In this document: piece by piece, positions 10,166 through 23,159 of the stretch | How the letters are laid out: each line of letters opens with the position of its first letter | Numbering within the stretch: the stretch's first letter is position 1 | Assembly (NCBI GenBank): GCA_004369085.1 | Contig: ML210196.1 | Location: forward strand, 1-64,000 | DNA from: Coprinopsis marcescibilis | Lineage: Eukaryota; Basidiomycota; Agaricomycetes; Agaricales; Psathyrellaceae | Reading direction: 5' to 3' | Length of the DNA stretch: 64,000 nt | Made by a program: the position numbers and the translations under genes | Notes under the pieces: generated by a model | What the model was told of the DNA's origin: nothing | Databases searched by the model: none | Seen by the model: the letters and a program-made list of their open reading frames with translations, nothing else

Positions 10166-10439
10166 GATGCCGTATATTTATGCATTCACGCCGTCCTGGA
10201 GTGGGGCCACGTCCATCGCTGTCAGAAAACCTCCAAAAGGAAACCATTTGATCTGGGCGTGTCCACATCACTTGTTAGCATGCCTTTTATAGCTGGTCCA
10301 GCACCGGATTCCCCACGACGCCGTAACCTGGTCGGGGGTCGTCGGGAGCGCACTCCACATTCAGAGAAAAGGCGGGGGCTCCAGTTTGGCCCACTGAGAT
10401 TGACTCAGTTGGCGGTTTGTGCACTCGTGGATATATGAT

Positions 10440-11165
10440 AAAATGACTGAGCAGTGAGGAGTTGCTGAGGAGATAATAAATCTGGAAATTAATGTTCACT
10501 TCTGCTGTTCACATGCTTTGTTTAGTATTTTCAATGTCACACTGAGGGCTGAGCGCTGAGGGGACCAGCCTCGAAAAGCGCGAACTTGAAAATGTTTAAG
10601 TCCCTCTGATCGCGACGGGCGCAAGATGGGCGCCGTTTGTTTGTTTGGTTTGGTCACGTGAGCATTGGTTGAACTTGGGCGGTCGCGAAGTGTGAACTTG
10701 GAAACAACCATCCTTCTTTGATCCTTCTTGCTCATTCTGCAGCCACCGTGAGCGGTCTTTGAAGTGTTCTGTCGCTCAGCGCTCAGTGCTCCCTTCTCAA
10801 TTCGCTAATGTCAGTGTTTCCTGTCTTCTTACATTGATTTTCTCTGCTGACCATCGTTAACCAACAGCTTGGCCGCCGACGGTGGGGATTGTGTCAGAGG
10901 AAGACTCGTTAGGAAAAGGTTACAGCTGAGTAAGTTTCTTCAATAGTCTTCGTACATATTCCCATCTAACTTGTAATTGCAGTATCGACGATATGCCAGC
11001 AGTCGTGAAATCTTAGAGGTTTGTGAGGTGGCGAGATTGAAGGGCTTGACTTGGGCAGGGTTTCTCGACAGTAGAGTTGAATATGGATTGGTTGTAGCTA
11101 TAGTATACAGACTCGACATGTAACTACGTACAAGAATGGATTAAATTACAGTGTTTTTAAATAAA
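10440..11165 (+). other. Possible spliced non-coding transcript; otherwise intergenic
   Basis: Two intron-like segments stand close together: GTCAGTG at about 10809 to CAACAG at about 10866, and GTAAGTTTC at about 10930 to TTGCAG at about 10981. Joining the flanks gives no ATG-initiated frame longer than a few codons. An AT-rich 3' flank with AATAAA-like words follows near 11160. This may be a non-coding RNA, a decayed gene or chance. The rest of 9719-11861 shows no convincing gene. Confidence 0.25.
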
Positions 11166-11257
11166 AGTAAAATGAAATGTGAATAATTTGAATAAATAAT
11201 CCGATTCAAAGTGGGCGGCGGGCCCAAACGAGCCTATGTTCGGGCGGCGGACCCTAT

Positions 11258-11410
11258 TGACGACGTCGTGATGTTGGTGGCACGACGCCGTGAAGACGTC
11301 GTGGGTGAAGATGCCTTGCTTACGTCGTCGCCGCTTTCAACGTGAGGCCATGTTTGATGATGTCGTCAAGATGGAGTGGTGCCACGACGTTGTGACGATA
11401 ACGTCAAGAG
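11258..11410. repeat. Cluster of ACGTCGTG-type words
   Basis: Within about 150 bases the sequence has GACGACGTCGTGATG, CACGACGCCGTGAAGACG, TACGTCGTCG and CCACGACGTTGTGACG. All are variants of the palindrome at 10134-10165. The pair of clusters lies about 1.1 kb apart and may bracket an unrecognised element. Confidence 0.45.
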
Positions 11411-11861
11411 CTTGCCGTGTATTAGTCCCGAGTCTCGAGTCGTCTTCCTCAAATTCGTCCGAGTTTTCGCTCCCGGCCGTGGTAACGCCTTGACCTCTAA
11501 AATGCAGCCCACTCCGGGCTTTGAACGTTGAGACATGATGGTGATTGTTGGTGCTATCAACTGCGTGTCGGTCCCACATTCGGAGCTTGAGGAGAAAGCG
11601 TGCAGTAAGAAGGGCAGGTAATCTGAATGTTGCAGAGAGTCAGAGGCTGCGCAAGTTAAGCATGATGGATTGAGGACGCACGGAAGCTTGAGGCTGTTCA
11701 ATGGCCGCACTACGTCGTTCCAGACCTTCTACGTCGGGATTCAAAAATCTATATTGCTAATTCAGGTTCGGAAGATCTCACTAGATTAAGTGCTGCCGCG
11801 AGGATCGAGAGGCACAGCATGGCTCTACGGGGAAGGATGATCGGGTCAACGCCTTGAGTGA

Positions 11862-13011
11862 TCAAAAGAACTTCGCTACATACAAGATGTACATCAGCCC
11901 TAGTAGAAAGCTATATCAGGGGAGCTGTTAAACAAGAAGGTGGTGACTTTACCTTGCGAGAAAATTACATAGTTTAGCGAGGCTGTTGGTGTTTCCCAGA
12001 ATTTTGGATCCTGTCGTACAGTCCTCCACGCCCTCACAGCTGCGAGAAGGAAAGCGATTCCTTCGAATACAATCAAGGAGGCTCCAGAAGCCATTCCGAC
12101 TACAAGCGTCAGCTCGATTTGGTTCATAAGGATCAACGTCATCCACGACTCACGTCTGCAAAGTCAAATCAGCGTAAGGCGAGAGGAGTTGGATTGAACC
12201 GACGTACCCTGGAGAGACATCAGCATTTGGGCACCGATTGAAGGGCTCTACTGCCTGTGAGACCAGGTTAATACATATTAAACGGATCACAGAAATCCAA
12301 TACGAAGCATTCGAACTCACGATGCGCAAGATAATTGTCGCGCCTCCAACCGCCCCAAGGACTCCTGCCACTATCTTGTTTCCATTACAGATCGCCAACG
12401 TCCTAAGGCCCCAAACGGCTGGATTCGAAGATTGGGTTAGAACAGTACGAAGAGAAATGCTGCGACGAACCTAGCACGCCTACGTGCCCGAATATCCCAA
12501 GCACTCCCGAAACAGATTTTACGACTTGACAGCTGGTAGCCAAAATCTCAATCGCCATCCGATGACTTCTTGAAACGCAAACAGCTTACTATACAACGAA
12601 AGAAGCAAATGTCAGTAAGGAAGGGCAGCTCAACGCGCTTGGAAACACACCTCAATCTCAGCCCCTTCGGTCTTCAACACCAAATACAACAAGTTCGCAA
12701 CCAAGGCATAGCGACAAAAGATGTAGAACAGGGTCGTCATCCTAGGTCGCGTCCATTCTGGCGTCTTCCACACATACTTGACTTCGGCTGGGAGAGTCAA
12801 GATGTAGTCGTAATAGAGGAGCACTGCGGGCGCCATGGCCGAATGAGCGCATTATCGGTAGATGTAGGCTCAGCATACCTAAACTCGAGACCTGCAGGCT
12901 ATAATCCGCCCTGTGGATACCGTGATTGAATCGTTAGATGCGAATCAACCAAGCGAAGCCAGAAAAGACATATTACCGTTCGAAGAGAGCCGAATCCGAG
13001 CTGAATACCAT
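11862..13011 (-). CDS. DUF6533-family membrane protein, copy 2
   Basis: The first exon starts MVFSSDSALFER at 13011 and joins in phase to LQVSSLVLLYYDYILTLPAE, then VKYVWKTPEWTRPRMTTLFY, the classic DUF6533 core, at about 12830-12650. Later exons give AICNGNKIVAGVLGAVGG, then the helix VGMASGASLIVFEGIAFLLA followed by AWRTVRQDPKFW. An in-phase junction finally gives NYVIFSQGLMYILYVAKFF and a TGA at 11862. Unlike copies 1 and 4, the segment before VKYVW is not split at that point, so this is a more distant paralog. The C-terminal tail is very short and an extra exon may exist downstream. No function is known for the family; several membrane helices are expected. Confidence 0.7.
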
Positions 13012-13179
13012 AATGCTCGACCACCAAAGCCAATGAACCGCTTATAGTCACTTACTGGCCCTTGCAGGAGGTAGCGAAGTGGGAGAGTCGGAAAGAACGG
13101 AGATGGGGGTCGTCGCCTGCTCGCCATTGCGCACCGAGTCCGAGCCCATGCATATCGGGAACAGATTCTCCGTCTTGGT

Positions 13180-13870
13180 CTTGGTCCAGAAATCTAAAAA
13201 CGGTTAGTTAGGAACAAACGTCCGTATGAGCCTTGTAATCACCGCACATGGTTCAAGATGGGGGCCTCGCTCACACAGATTTGCCTCCGAGCCCTATTCC
13301 CATCAGACTTTTAGATGTTTTTGACAAAGAACAAACTGATCAGCACCCCATAATATGGTTTGGAGAGAGAATCACAAGAAATCTGTAAGCAAGATCATGA
13401 TGGAGAAGGTTGAAAAGGTCACAGGCGTTCACGTTGGAGGATAGGATGGTTTTCGGTTGAGTCGTTGAATATCCTTGTCGGACTGTGTCATAAGGTTCTT
13501 TCACCCTTTCATCTTACTCCCTCCTCCAGTCTAGAAATACAAAAACTGTCAGCAGAACAAAACGTCAGATGAGTCGTGCAAGTGGCAATCACCGCAATTG
13601 CCCAGTGTCGCTCACACCGATGTAGCCCCGAGCAGCGAGCTCCGATAACATAGCACTGGGTGAAAGCCACAGACAAAAGACGTTATCTTATCGATGATTA
13701 TTCGACCAGACTTTGGATCGTTTGACGTCTCGAACAAAAGACTTTCTGATGGGCACCCCAAGAGTAGCGTGAGCGGAAATCTGCAAGCAAATAAGATCGG
13801 ATAAAATGATGATATGATCATCAGCGGGTCTCTCTCTCTATTTAGTAAAGCAAGTAGAACGTGCGTACCT
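13180..13870. repeat. Imperfect tandem duplication in the 13.0-14.4 kb intergenic region
   Basis: Segments about 13180-13440 and 13535-13800 share many words in the same order. These include the CAGAAATCT or CTAGAAATA start, AATCACCGC, TCGCTCACAC, GACTTT near TTTGAC, a cluster GAACAAA to CACCCCA, and GAAATCTGTAAGCAA. A minus-strand reading of the second copy (CPSESLLFETSNDPKSGR) hints at former coding sequence, but the first copy is broken by stops. No gene is supported between 13012 and 14413. Confidence 0.4.
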
Positions 13871-14413
13871 GTGTGTATTGACTGACGCCGCCGACGGGTG
13901 TCAACATATACCATCATCAAAGCGTAAATATTCTAATTTCTGTTCCAAAGAAAGAAAGTCCTATACAACAGGTCCATGATATTGAAACGAGAAAGGAAAA
14001 CACAACAACAACAACAACGACTACTAATGAATGACTTGTGTGTGTGCAATACTACTATCTTTTAAACTAATTCGTATGCTATGTATGATATGGGTTGTAT
14101 GCAAAAAAGTACGAGCGAGGCCAAATAGTCCAGGGACAAAGCAAGGGAGACCGGCGGATAATGCTGACGATGATAATGCTGATGATGCGTGCAAGCCGAT
14201 AGAGGATAGAGATCTCGAGATCGAGAAGGAAGGGAAAGGAAAGGAAAGAGTCTAATAAACGAGAGAGAGTCACGATAAATAACCAAAATGAAAGAAAGTG
14301 TATGTGCATATGCATGTATATAGTCTCACGTCATAAAACGATCACCAACCAATCATAAAACCCAAACCCCAGCAAAAAGGGAAACCCGCAAAGTCTATAC
14401 GGACGCCCTAGAC

Positions 14414-17400
14414 CTAGGATTCCGAAAGGATTCTATCAATCGACTGATTCAACAAGTCCTTTTTGGTCGTCAAATCAGCTCTCGGGAACTTGGCCATGAT
14501 CGCTTCACGAGCAGTCCTACAAACCCCATCAACAAAAACTCTCCAAATCCAAAACCAAAAAAAGACTCACTTTTTCGTAACGCTCATCAAATCCTGCGTG
14601 CTCAAATACGTCCGAAGCGCATTGAACAGCTCTTCATCCGTCGGATTAGGATTCTGACTGGGCCCCGCAAACGGATTAACACTAGTCGCCATCGAGAACG
14701 TCGACATCGGCCTCTGCTGTCCACCCCCCAACGCAGGCGGCGGACCTCCAAGCCCAGCCATCCCACCCTCCGCACTCCCACCAAACATCCCAAAGTTGGA
14801 CATCACCGTATTCCTCGGCGCAGTCCCCCCAGTCATCGTAGCCGGCATCCCAAACACACTCCCCGTATTCTGATAGCCCATCATCGGCATCCCAGCACCC
14901 ATCATCCCCATGTTCATCCCCATCCCATGCCCATAATCACTACCCGCAACCGACCCCGGTCCACCAACCATAGGCATAAACGGAAGCTGAGGAGGTCCAA
15001 ACGTGGACATCGGCATCGCACCCTGGTACTGGGACTGCGAATAACCACTCTGCTGACTCCCGTGCGTGTTGGGCAAGCGGAGGTTGGGGTTCGACGAGTT
15101 GTTGTACGTGTGGTTCGTGTCCCGGTAATAATCCCCAGCTTGCGATCCTTGGTAGGCACTGCCGCGGGGCGAATGGTCTCGGGAACGAGGAGGAAGGTGC
15201 GCATGCGATCTTGACCGCGCCTGAGATTCATAGCCAGTCCCATCCGAATGCTTCGACCCAGTCTCCCAAGCCTCATTTTCATATTCTACCACACTCCATC
15301 AGCACAGAATCCCCACATAAACCACAAATAAAACATACCGCTGAACTTCTTGAGAGGGATCATCGACTCGTCAAACTTTTCATCCTCCTTGATGATCACC
15401 TTCTTCTCCTTGCCTTCACCAACGACCACACGGGTGTTACCCCAGCTGAATTCGTCCATGCACCAGAAAGAGTAGAGCGGGAGGAAGAACGAGTAGACGG
15501 GGTACGAAATGATGTAGACCACCATCCACCCAATGAGCATAAACTCGCGCTTGACAATGAAGATAATAGCCTATCAAACACTCCATCAGCACCCAATCTA
15601 GCATCATCGCACAACAACTCATCCTCACCTGAAGACCGTACACGAGAGCCAACATGACAATGGCGATCATCGGGAACGCAGCCTGGTTCGTAGCCACAAC
15701 TACGATAAGATACACCAACTATACCCGAAAAAAAAGTCAGCTCTCAAATCCACCACAAAAAAGGCCAAACCACTCACATAAACGACAGTGGCAGGCAAAA
15801 TCAAAGTACTCAGCAAATCGATAAAGACGAAAATCCTCATCGAGAAGCAACAGAACCCAAACAGCTCTTCCAACAGCACCAGCTCGCAAAGATTATGCAC
15901 AGTCGAGTTGATCCACCGACGTCGCTGCGAGAACAGGACCTTCCACGATTCGGGAGCCATAGTATGCGCGATCGCATCCGGACAAAACTTGGTCTTGAAC
16001 GACGGGAAATGCTTCATCAGCAACGTCGTCAAGAACCGATCCTCTCCCAAACTGAAAAGATTCTTCTTGTGCAGCGTGTCCACGTTCGGCTCGGCGTACT
16101 CTTCGATAATCCGGTTCGAGATGATGATCGGCCGTCCCTTGTCCGCAGTCCGCACCCTGTACAGCGAGAAACAACCGGGCAAGCAGGTCACGGATCCAAA
16201 GAGCGACTCAAACGCCTTGGAGAGATGGTGAGAGATATAGTACTCGTACACCTGGATCATCGTCCACCAAGACATTTCCTCGTTCAGCAGCTTGGTTTCA
16301 CCGCAAATGCCGATAATCCTCGAGTCGTCCGCGCTGGAAGCCACAAGCCGGTTCAGAGAGTCGGGTGTCACAGTCTACACGTCCCACTCAGCACACAATC
16401 AACGATAAAGAGAGCAAGGGAAAAACACACCGTATCAGCATCAATGGTAAAGATATACTCGTAAAACGCCGGATCGATCCCAATGACATTCCTCATCTGG
16501 TGATAAATCTCCAGCTCGAGCGGGTTCATGGGCGAATCAAAGTGCACCCGGTTAAGGTATTGCATCAGCAAGATCTGCGAGTCACGCTTGCCACGATTAC
16601 CAGGCCGCGAACGTTCAGTCGGCTTGCCAACCTTGACCACCACCATGTACCTATCCACCACATCAGCTTCCCATCCAACCCAAGTTTTAAGAAAGAAACT
16701 CACGGAACGACATGACCCTCAAACTCGTACAGCCCACTATAAATCTTGCCATAGTTGAGTGCCTTGCTGCCCTCCCCAACCGACTTGAAAAGCAACGGCT
16801 CCGGGTCGACCTTTGGATCCACACCCAAGATATCAAGAACAATCCTCGGCGTCGTCCTATCATTCCCACTCCCGATAATGTTGCCATCGCAGATGATGAA
16901 AATGAGCTTGCGTTTATCATCATAGTTCAACGCCGCCAACGAGTCAATGGTCCTCCTCAACGAATCTTCTCCTTCCGTATAGCAAGGCACCTGGCAGAGC
17001 ACAAACTTGTCCTGCAACTCTGGCTGCCTCTTGCTTCCAAACTGGAGCGCCGCCAAGACTACAAACGCGAACAACCACGGATCAGCTCAACGCACGCAAA
17101 ACGCAACAGAGAAACACTCACACTTGATAGCCATGCTACCCATCAACAACGCCGACATGACGATCAGCAGGTAATTCGAGACCTGGCATCTGGGGGTCGT
17201 CCTGAAATCCGTCTGGCCGACATAAAACATATTGTTCAAGCAGTTCTCATTCACCCGCCTCACATCCGGATTCATCACCTCAAACATCTTCTTCATGTCG
17301 TTCGTGATATCCTTCCCAGGCTGCCGACTGATCAAATCCGTGATCGACCGGTCCAAAAAGGCGTACGCAGGGTTGTTATTCGTCCGGTCGAGGGTGTTGA

Positions 17401-20400
17401 AGTAGTCCGTCAGATCATAGACTTTGCTGTCATAGATCGCCCAAATCCTACAACCAAAACCACATCAGTTTAACCCAACCAACCAAAAAAAAAAAAAAGA
17501 AACACCCACTTTTTCATGTTCTCATCCTCAGCCCACGCAGCAATCATCTTGGGATCCCAAACAACCGGCCCCTTGTAATACTTGCCAATGACAGGCGAAA
17601 ACGTGTTCTGATACCAATTCTGGTCCACCAACCCAGGCGCATCACCCGCATTCAACGCCCCGCTCTTATGCACCGCCCGCCGATTCCCAACCGTATCATT
17701 CTTGATCGTCAGCTCCATCAACGGCTCCGTCACCAAAATCGGACAGGCAACGTTCAACGGCGGCGGGAAATACTGCGTCAAATCCTGTCCACCCATGAGC
17801 TCAGGAACATCCGGACTGTTATTCGGCACCCCGTTCGTTGAATGTGGGCCCTTCCAAAAGTTGCTGATGTCGTACACTCTGCCCTGGATGCCAACATAGA
17901 AATCATCCCTCCCCTGATGCTGCCGCACCTCACCCAACGTCCACGCCTTGTCATACTCGGGGCACAGCAGCCTGCCAAAGATGACGATGGTGAAGATGAC
18001 GATCCCATTCAGGATAAAGATGAGCCAGACGATCGTAACCTTTTCGCGCCAGGCGAGCCGCACGTCCGGCCTCTTCATCCGTCCAATGGCCTTGAGCAAC
18101 AGCGACGGCATCCACCATGTCGTAAGCCACACCAACCGCAACCACCACCTCCGCTGTCCACTCGACGGAATCTGTTCCACCGCATTCGCCTCGCCAACCT
18201 CCTTGGTAATGATACCCCCATTCTGATCGGGAGCATCCCCTCCCATCCCCTCCTTGGTCTCCACATACCCAGGCGTCCCAGGCGAATACGGAGGGGCCAT
18301 CCCATTCGCATCCGTATACCTCGTCCCATCCGCCCCAGTCCTCTGCAACAGCAAATTATCATTACTCTCCCCTCCCAACCCTCCATAACTATAACTCGGA
18401 ATAGTCAACATCTGCCCATCCCCTCCATGCGTGTACTCCGTATTCGCATCATCCCCATCATCCACACCAACACCCTTGGCCGCATCCTTCTCAGCAGCCC
18501 TCACCCGATCCTCAACACCCTTCCACGCATCATACGTCAACCACACATACCCCCCCTCCTCCTCATCCCTCCACCAAACATCAACACCAACCCTCCACCC
18601 CTCACTCCTCTCACACTGCCGAACCCTCTCCGCCTCCGTACCCCTCATCCGCCCCACATACCGCTCACAAAACGCTCCCCGCTCAACACCCACAACCCAC
18701 TCCCCCTTTTCTCCCCTCCCATTATCTCCCTTCCCGCTATACCCCCTCTTCACAACATCCGCCACACCCAACGCCCGCAGCTGATGCTTCACCCGCCGCT
18801 TATCAAAGCTATTCGGACTCCCGCTATCGTTCGGACGGACATGCGTGATCACAAAGATCCTCGTCCCAGGACTCTGGATCGCCGCATTGGCAGCAGACGA
18901 GCTGGGCACAGTCCCGGGCGGGTCAAACGGCGACACTCCACTAGCAGACGCATTCGTGCTCTCGATCAACGCTTCCAGCGCCGGCAAGCGAGGAGGGACA
19001 GCAACATCCCCAAGCGCACAGAATATCTCGCCCAGCGTCTGGTTCAGCTGCACCACAACCGGATACGTCTTGCCCATATCCAACCTCGGCACACGCGCCA
19101 GACGCTCCTCAACCTCCCTCCTCGCATCTTCCTTCATCTTCCTCCTCATAAAATCATCCTCCCCCTGCTCCTGCTCCTGCTGCTGACCCTCGGAACTATT
19201 CCGCGGCGCAATCCCCAAAATCCTCCCAACTCCACCCGCAGCATACACAGCAGCAGGCACAACCACACTCGCACCCCTCAACGGCCGACTGCTAACCTGC
19301 CCCACAACAACAATACTCTCATCCTTCGCATGCCTCTCCGCACTCAAACTCGGCCCGCCCATCAACCGCCCCACAAACCCATCCTCACTCCCCCTCAACA
19401 CAGACAACCACGCCGCATCCAGCAAATCCGCATCCCGCTCCACAAACTCACTCGCATCATAGCTCACCTGCGACGCATAATGCGTGACCGCAAACATCGT
19501 CGTAGGGGGCATGCCCGAGAGCAGCGACTGCCGGCGCGCGTGCGCAGAGGCAGACGTCGCGCCGGACCCGGTGGATGTGGAGGGTGGGATGCCGATGACA
19601 GAGTTGCGCTCGGATGTGAAAAAGCCCTTGTACTGCTCTGCGAATCGGCTGGTGAGCTCCCGCACGAGCTCTTCGTCGCGCGCTCGGCCGTCTTGCGCCA
19701 TCACGCCTTTGCCGCTCTTGAAATTGTAGCACGCCCGCGCGAGGACACCGACGATTCCTCCCGTCTTCTTCGCCGAGCCCGAAACGGGCTGTGGGATCTG
19801 AAGCACATCCTCCGGTCCCCTCAGCATCTCCACGCACATCGAGTTGTCCTCCGAGGGAAGGGTCGAGATGGACGGCACACCGTCCTGCGCGAGCAACGAG
19901 TTGAACCCAACGTCGTCCTCAAAGATGTGCTTGTTGACAAAGGAATGCAAGAGCTCGTCCGCAAAGTTGATCGTAAACTCTTCAAACGAGTTGCTGCCAT
20001 AGGCAGAGACTAACGGCATCGCTCCGCTGAGCGAGATGCTCGTCGTCCCGCTCGGGCCCCTCGTCTGGAATCCAGGCTGGTCCAGAAGGAAAATCGGAAT
20101 CGTAGCACCAACATTCTCAACACTGCCTCCCAGATCCCGCCCTCCCCCACCCGCCAGCCGGTGATTGCAGCTCTCGACAATGTACGCAAAGAGTATCGCA
20201 TAGAGATCGCGCATGCATCTATCCCTCTGGGCCTCGCTCTGCTCCTTGTCCAAAATAACAGTAAACATCTCCTTCTTGACGTACCGCGTGCGATTGACAA
20301 GCACACCCAGGAGATCCTCCTCCTTCACGCTCAGCAACCTCGCCACCTGCTCGAGCACCGCCGGGTTCGTGACATAGGCCTGTGTGTCCTGTACATGCGC

Positions 20401-21396
20401 CGACTCGGGTGCAAAGTCGAACTGGAGGTTGGACATGAGGAGGATGGCAGTGAGGATGGTGAATATGCTCTGGAGGTGCTTGGGCTTGAAGCCGAGGCTG
20501 GCGAGTGCGGCGCGTGTTTCGCCCATCGCGATGGCATCATCCGAAAATGGACCGGCGGGCAGCCTGTAGCAGCCGCTGGATGCCAGCAACGCATAGTCGG
20601 ATGGATCCTCGAGGTTGAATGCGTCTCGCTCCATCGGGGTCGAGCCGTTGAGGAACTGGTAGAATATGTGGAAGGTCCGCTCCTCGTTGGTGAGCCGGGT
20701 GAGACGGCTCTTGTCAAGGTTGTAGGTGAGGACTTTGGCAGAGGCGATGCGCCCTTTTTCGGGTGTGAAATGCAGCTCGAGGAATCGGCCGTGGCGGGAT
20801 GCATTCGCGTTCATCAGCGTTTTGGCGTTTCCGAATGCGTCCAGGATGGTCAGGAATGATTTGATTTGCTGTGCGACCGCCAGCTCCTTTTTCGAATGCG
20901 CCGAGAGCAGCAGCAGCTGGTTCGTCAGCAGCCGCATGGAATTCGACTTGCCAGAACCCGTAATTCCACTAGAAAGTCGATTAGAATGATTAATGAATAG
21001 AATTGGGTTAGGGGTAACGTACCGAGCAACGACAGCCTGTGCTTCCTTCTTTCTGCGCATGAGCAGATACATCTTGGCCGCCGTCTCGTAGACATGCGGT
21101 TGCAGCGGCCGAGGGACATTGGCATCCGCACCATCAGCCCTCGACGTGTCCCTGTACAACCGCTCCTCGTACTCCTTTGCCGCCGCATCCCCGCTGCTAA
21201 CTAAACTCTTGTAGGGGTTCACAACCACCAGATGTGTTGACCCAATGCGTGTGTATGGCAGGTCGCTACGGAACCGTGCGTGGAGGACAGAGAGAATGGT
21301 ATCGTCCGTCGGGTAAATCGTGGTCGTCGCTGAGGACGAGACTAGGTCCAGCAGGTCGCCAGAGGCGATGGCCTGCGTTGTCTGTGCCGAAGACAT
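14414..21396 (-). CDS. Chitin synthase with N-terminal myosin-like domain (class V type)
   Basis: A large membrane enzyme that polymerises UDP-GlcNAc into cell-wall chitin at growing tips. The start is [20 protein letters not shown] at 21396. A 54-nt intron (20969-21022) splits the P-loop GITGSGKSN; removing it keeps the frame. The myosin-like head covers about residues 1-750, with [15 protein letters not shown] (switch I-like) and LLDQPGFQ (switch II-like, DxxGFE degenerate). Helix [20 protein letters not shown] precedes a cytochrome b5-like segment ([32 protein letters not shown]). The catalytic part has [34 protein letters not shown] and [10 protein letters not shown], with helices on both sides. 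A Met/Gly/Pro-rich linker leads to a DEK_C-type end ([13 protein letters not shown] and [11 protein letters not shown]) stopping at 14414. Roughly 2000-2200 residues and about ten introns. It looks intact. Confidence 0.95.
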
Positions 21397-21420
21397 CCAA
21401 CCGTTTCGCTAGTGGAGAAT

Positions 21421-21440
21421 GTCGTCGTCGTCGTCGTCGT
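21421..21440 (+). repeat. (GTC)n microsatellite upstream of chitin synthase
   Basis: An uninterrupted GTC run lies about 25 bases upstream of the chitin synthase ATG (21396), in its 5' leader. It is likely length-variable. Confidence 0.8.
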
Positions 21441-23150
21441 GCTGTGTGGAGCAGCTGATGGCAGCCACCTGTCCTAGTAACGGGCTTGCAGCTGAAGAGA
21501 AAAAAAGAATTAAAAAGGGAATGGAAGTAGAAATGGAGAACAGCGAGAGAGGGTATAGCCTGCTGGTGAAACGGCTAGAAAGCAGTCGAGTTCTGCTTGG
21601 AGGACGGAAGGAATAACAAGTCTGGCTAGTTTGGCCTGCCCAGTGCGATGGCTGACAGCAACCTTCCACGTGCCGTCAAAACTAATTCTCACGCGAAGAA
21701 AACTTCGATGCCGAGCCGAAGCCGCCTTGTCCTCCTCGTTCCCCTTGTCACCCTATCTTATTTCCAACATTCATCACTTTCAACCCGCGTATAAGCTTGG
21801 ACATCCCTCTTGACCTCCTCGCATGAACCAATCACTTGCTCTCTGAATACTGGTAAGAATCAGTTCCATCAGCTCAAGCTTTACTTGGTATCAAAGATGC
21901 CATTAGGATGGTTCTATTTAAAGTATTCACTGCCTTTGTAAGTCGTCGGCCAACGATGATTAGACCCAAGTTTCAAAGGCCTTGCTTGCCCGTGCGGCTG
22001 CGGCCGTGCAACGACTGCTTCCGTCATCTTCTTTCTCCAATCCATACTTCTTCTTCCTCCTATCCACATACTTACCACCGCATTGGCGACCACTGCCAGC
22101 AAATCTACGCTGTCAGTGCCACCGGCGTTAACCAACCCCCTCGCTCTGATGGCAGTTTGGCACTGTCAAATCTCCGCAGACCACCCACTAATTCTTATCT
22201 GGGACATATTCCAACTCCCATGACGCAAATTCATCTCCGGCAGATACACTTCACCGGATGCAGTGACAAAGTTTTCACCGGAAATTGCCTCCACCGTTCG
22301 CATCAGGGTTCGAAAGCTTCCAGACAGCCTCCAGACAATCGAGTCCAGTCCCAGGTTCGTGCATTGCCAACCTTGGTCCTTGGCCAATCCCAACCTGCGT
22401 CTCATTGGGTAGCTGCCTGCCACGACTGAAAATAACTCAATCCATGTATATACATAGACACTAGCGCTGTAAGGTCCGCGAGTACAGGATCTGGTGCCCG
22501 AAACGCAAATCCACAAATAAATACGCGAGATCAAACTTTCCATCATCCCTAAGAACCCTGTCCGCACAACATCGCATTCGGACATCTGACCCGCCCCACC
22601 TCCAACTGCCAGCCATCAAGCGGAACGCGAAGGAAAGAAGCTGGAATTGGAACCCACCAAAATCCAACGCACCCACCTAGAACGTTCTCTGCAGCTGCCC
22701 ACGTTGTTCATCCCAAGTTCCCTTCTGAATCTAGCCGCAGATCCAGCGTGAGTGTGGCGCACACTCGATATCGACGAGCCAGAGGGAACGAAACCTCGAC
22801 ACCCGTTGACGCAGTTGTTATTATCAAAGTTGCTCATCATACTTAGACCCGCTACAGAGCTCTTAAGATGTCCCATCACATAATCACATAGAAGGTGATG
22901 ATACCATGATGGACCTTTACTGCGCAGGGGAACTTGTCGGAAGGCTTCAAAGTTGAAAGCCTACTGCGGTTCCGACGCGTTGGTCTCATCATATGTTTCT
23001 TCCTTCTACTACCATGTGCAGAAGGACGCATTTGGGACCCGTATAGAAGGACAATTAGACGAGAAGATGAACTCTTGGGCTGAGGATGGCCAGCTTTCAC
23101 GGGTACGAGGCTTCCATTCATTTTGGAGTCCCGGCTTACCAAACTTCCAA
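21441..23150. other. No confident gene; chitin synthase promoter on the left
   Basis: A 170-codon frame on the plus strand (from 21908) and several 70-130 codon frames on the minus strand overlap one another. None has domain motifs, consistent splice joins or convincing composition. The left few hundred bases, with C/T-rich tracts on the minus strand, presumably hold the chitin synthase promoter. A weak gene cannot be excluded. Confidence 0.35.
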
Positions 23151-23159
23151 AGTACTTCA

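Noticed and set aside
17842..20013. 723-codon open frame on the plus strand within the chitin synthase gene
   Set aside because: It is antisense to a gene with clear myosin and chitin synthase motifs, and its Pro/His/Arg-rich product has no domain.
21908..22429. 173-codon plus-strand frame between chitin synthase and DUF6533 copy 3
   Set aside because: No domain and no splice continuity, and overlapping minus-strand frames are of similar quality.
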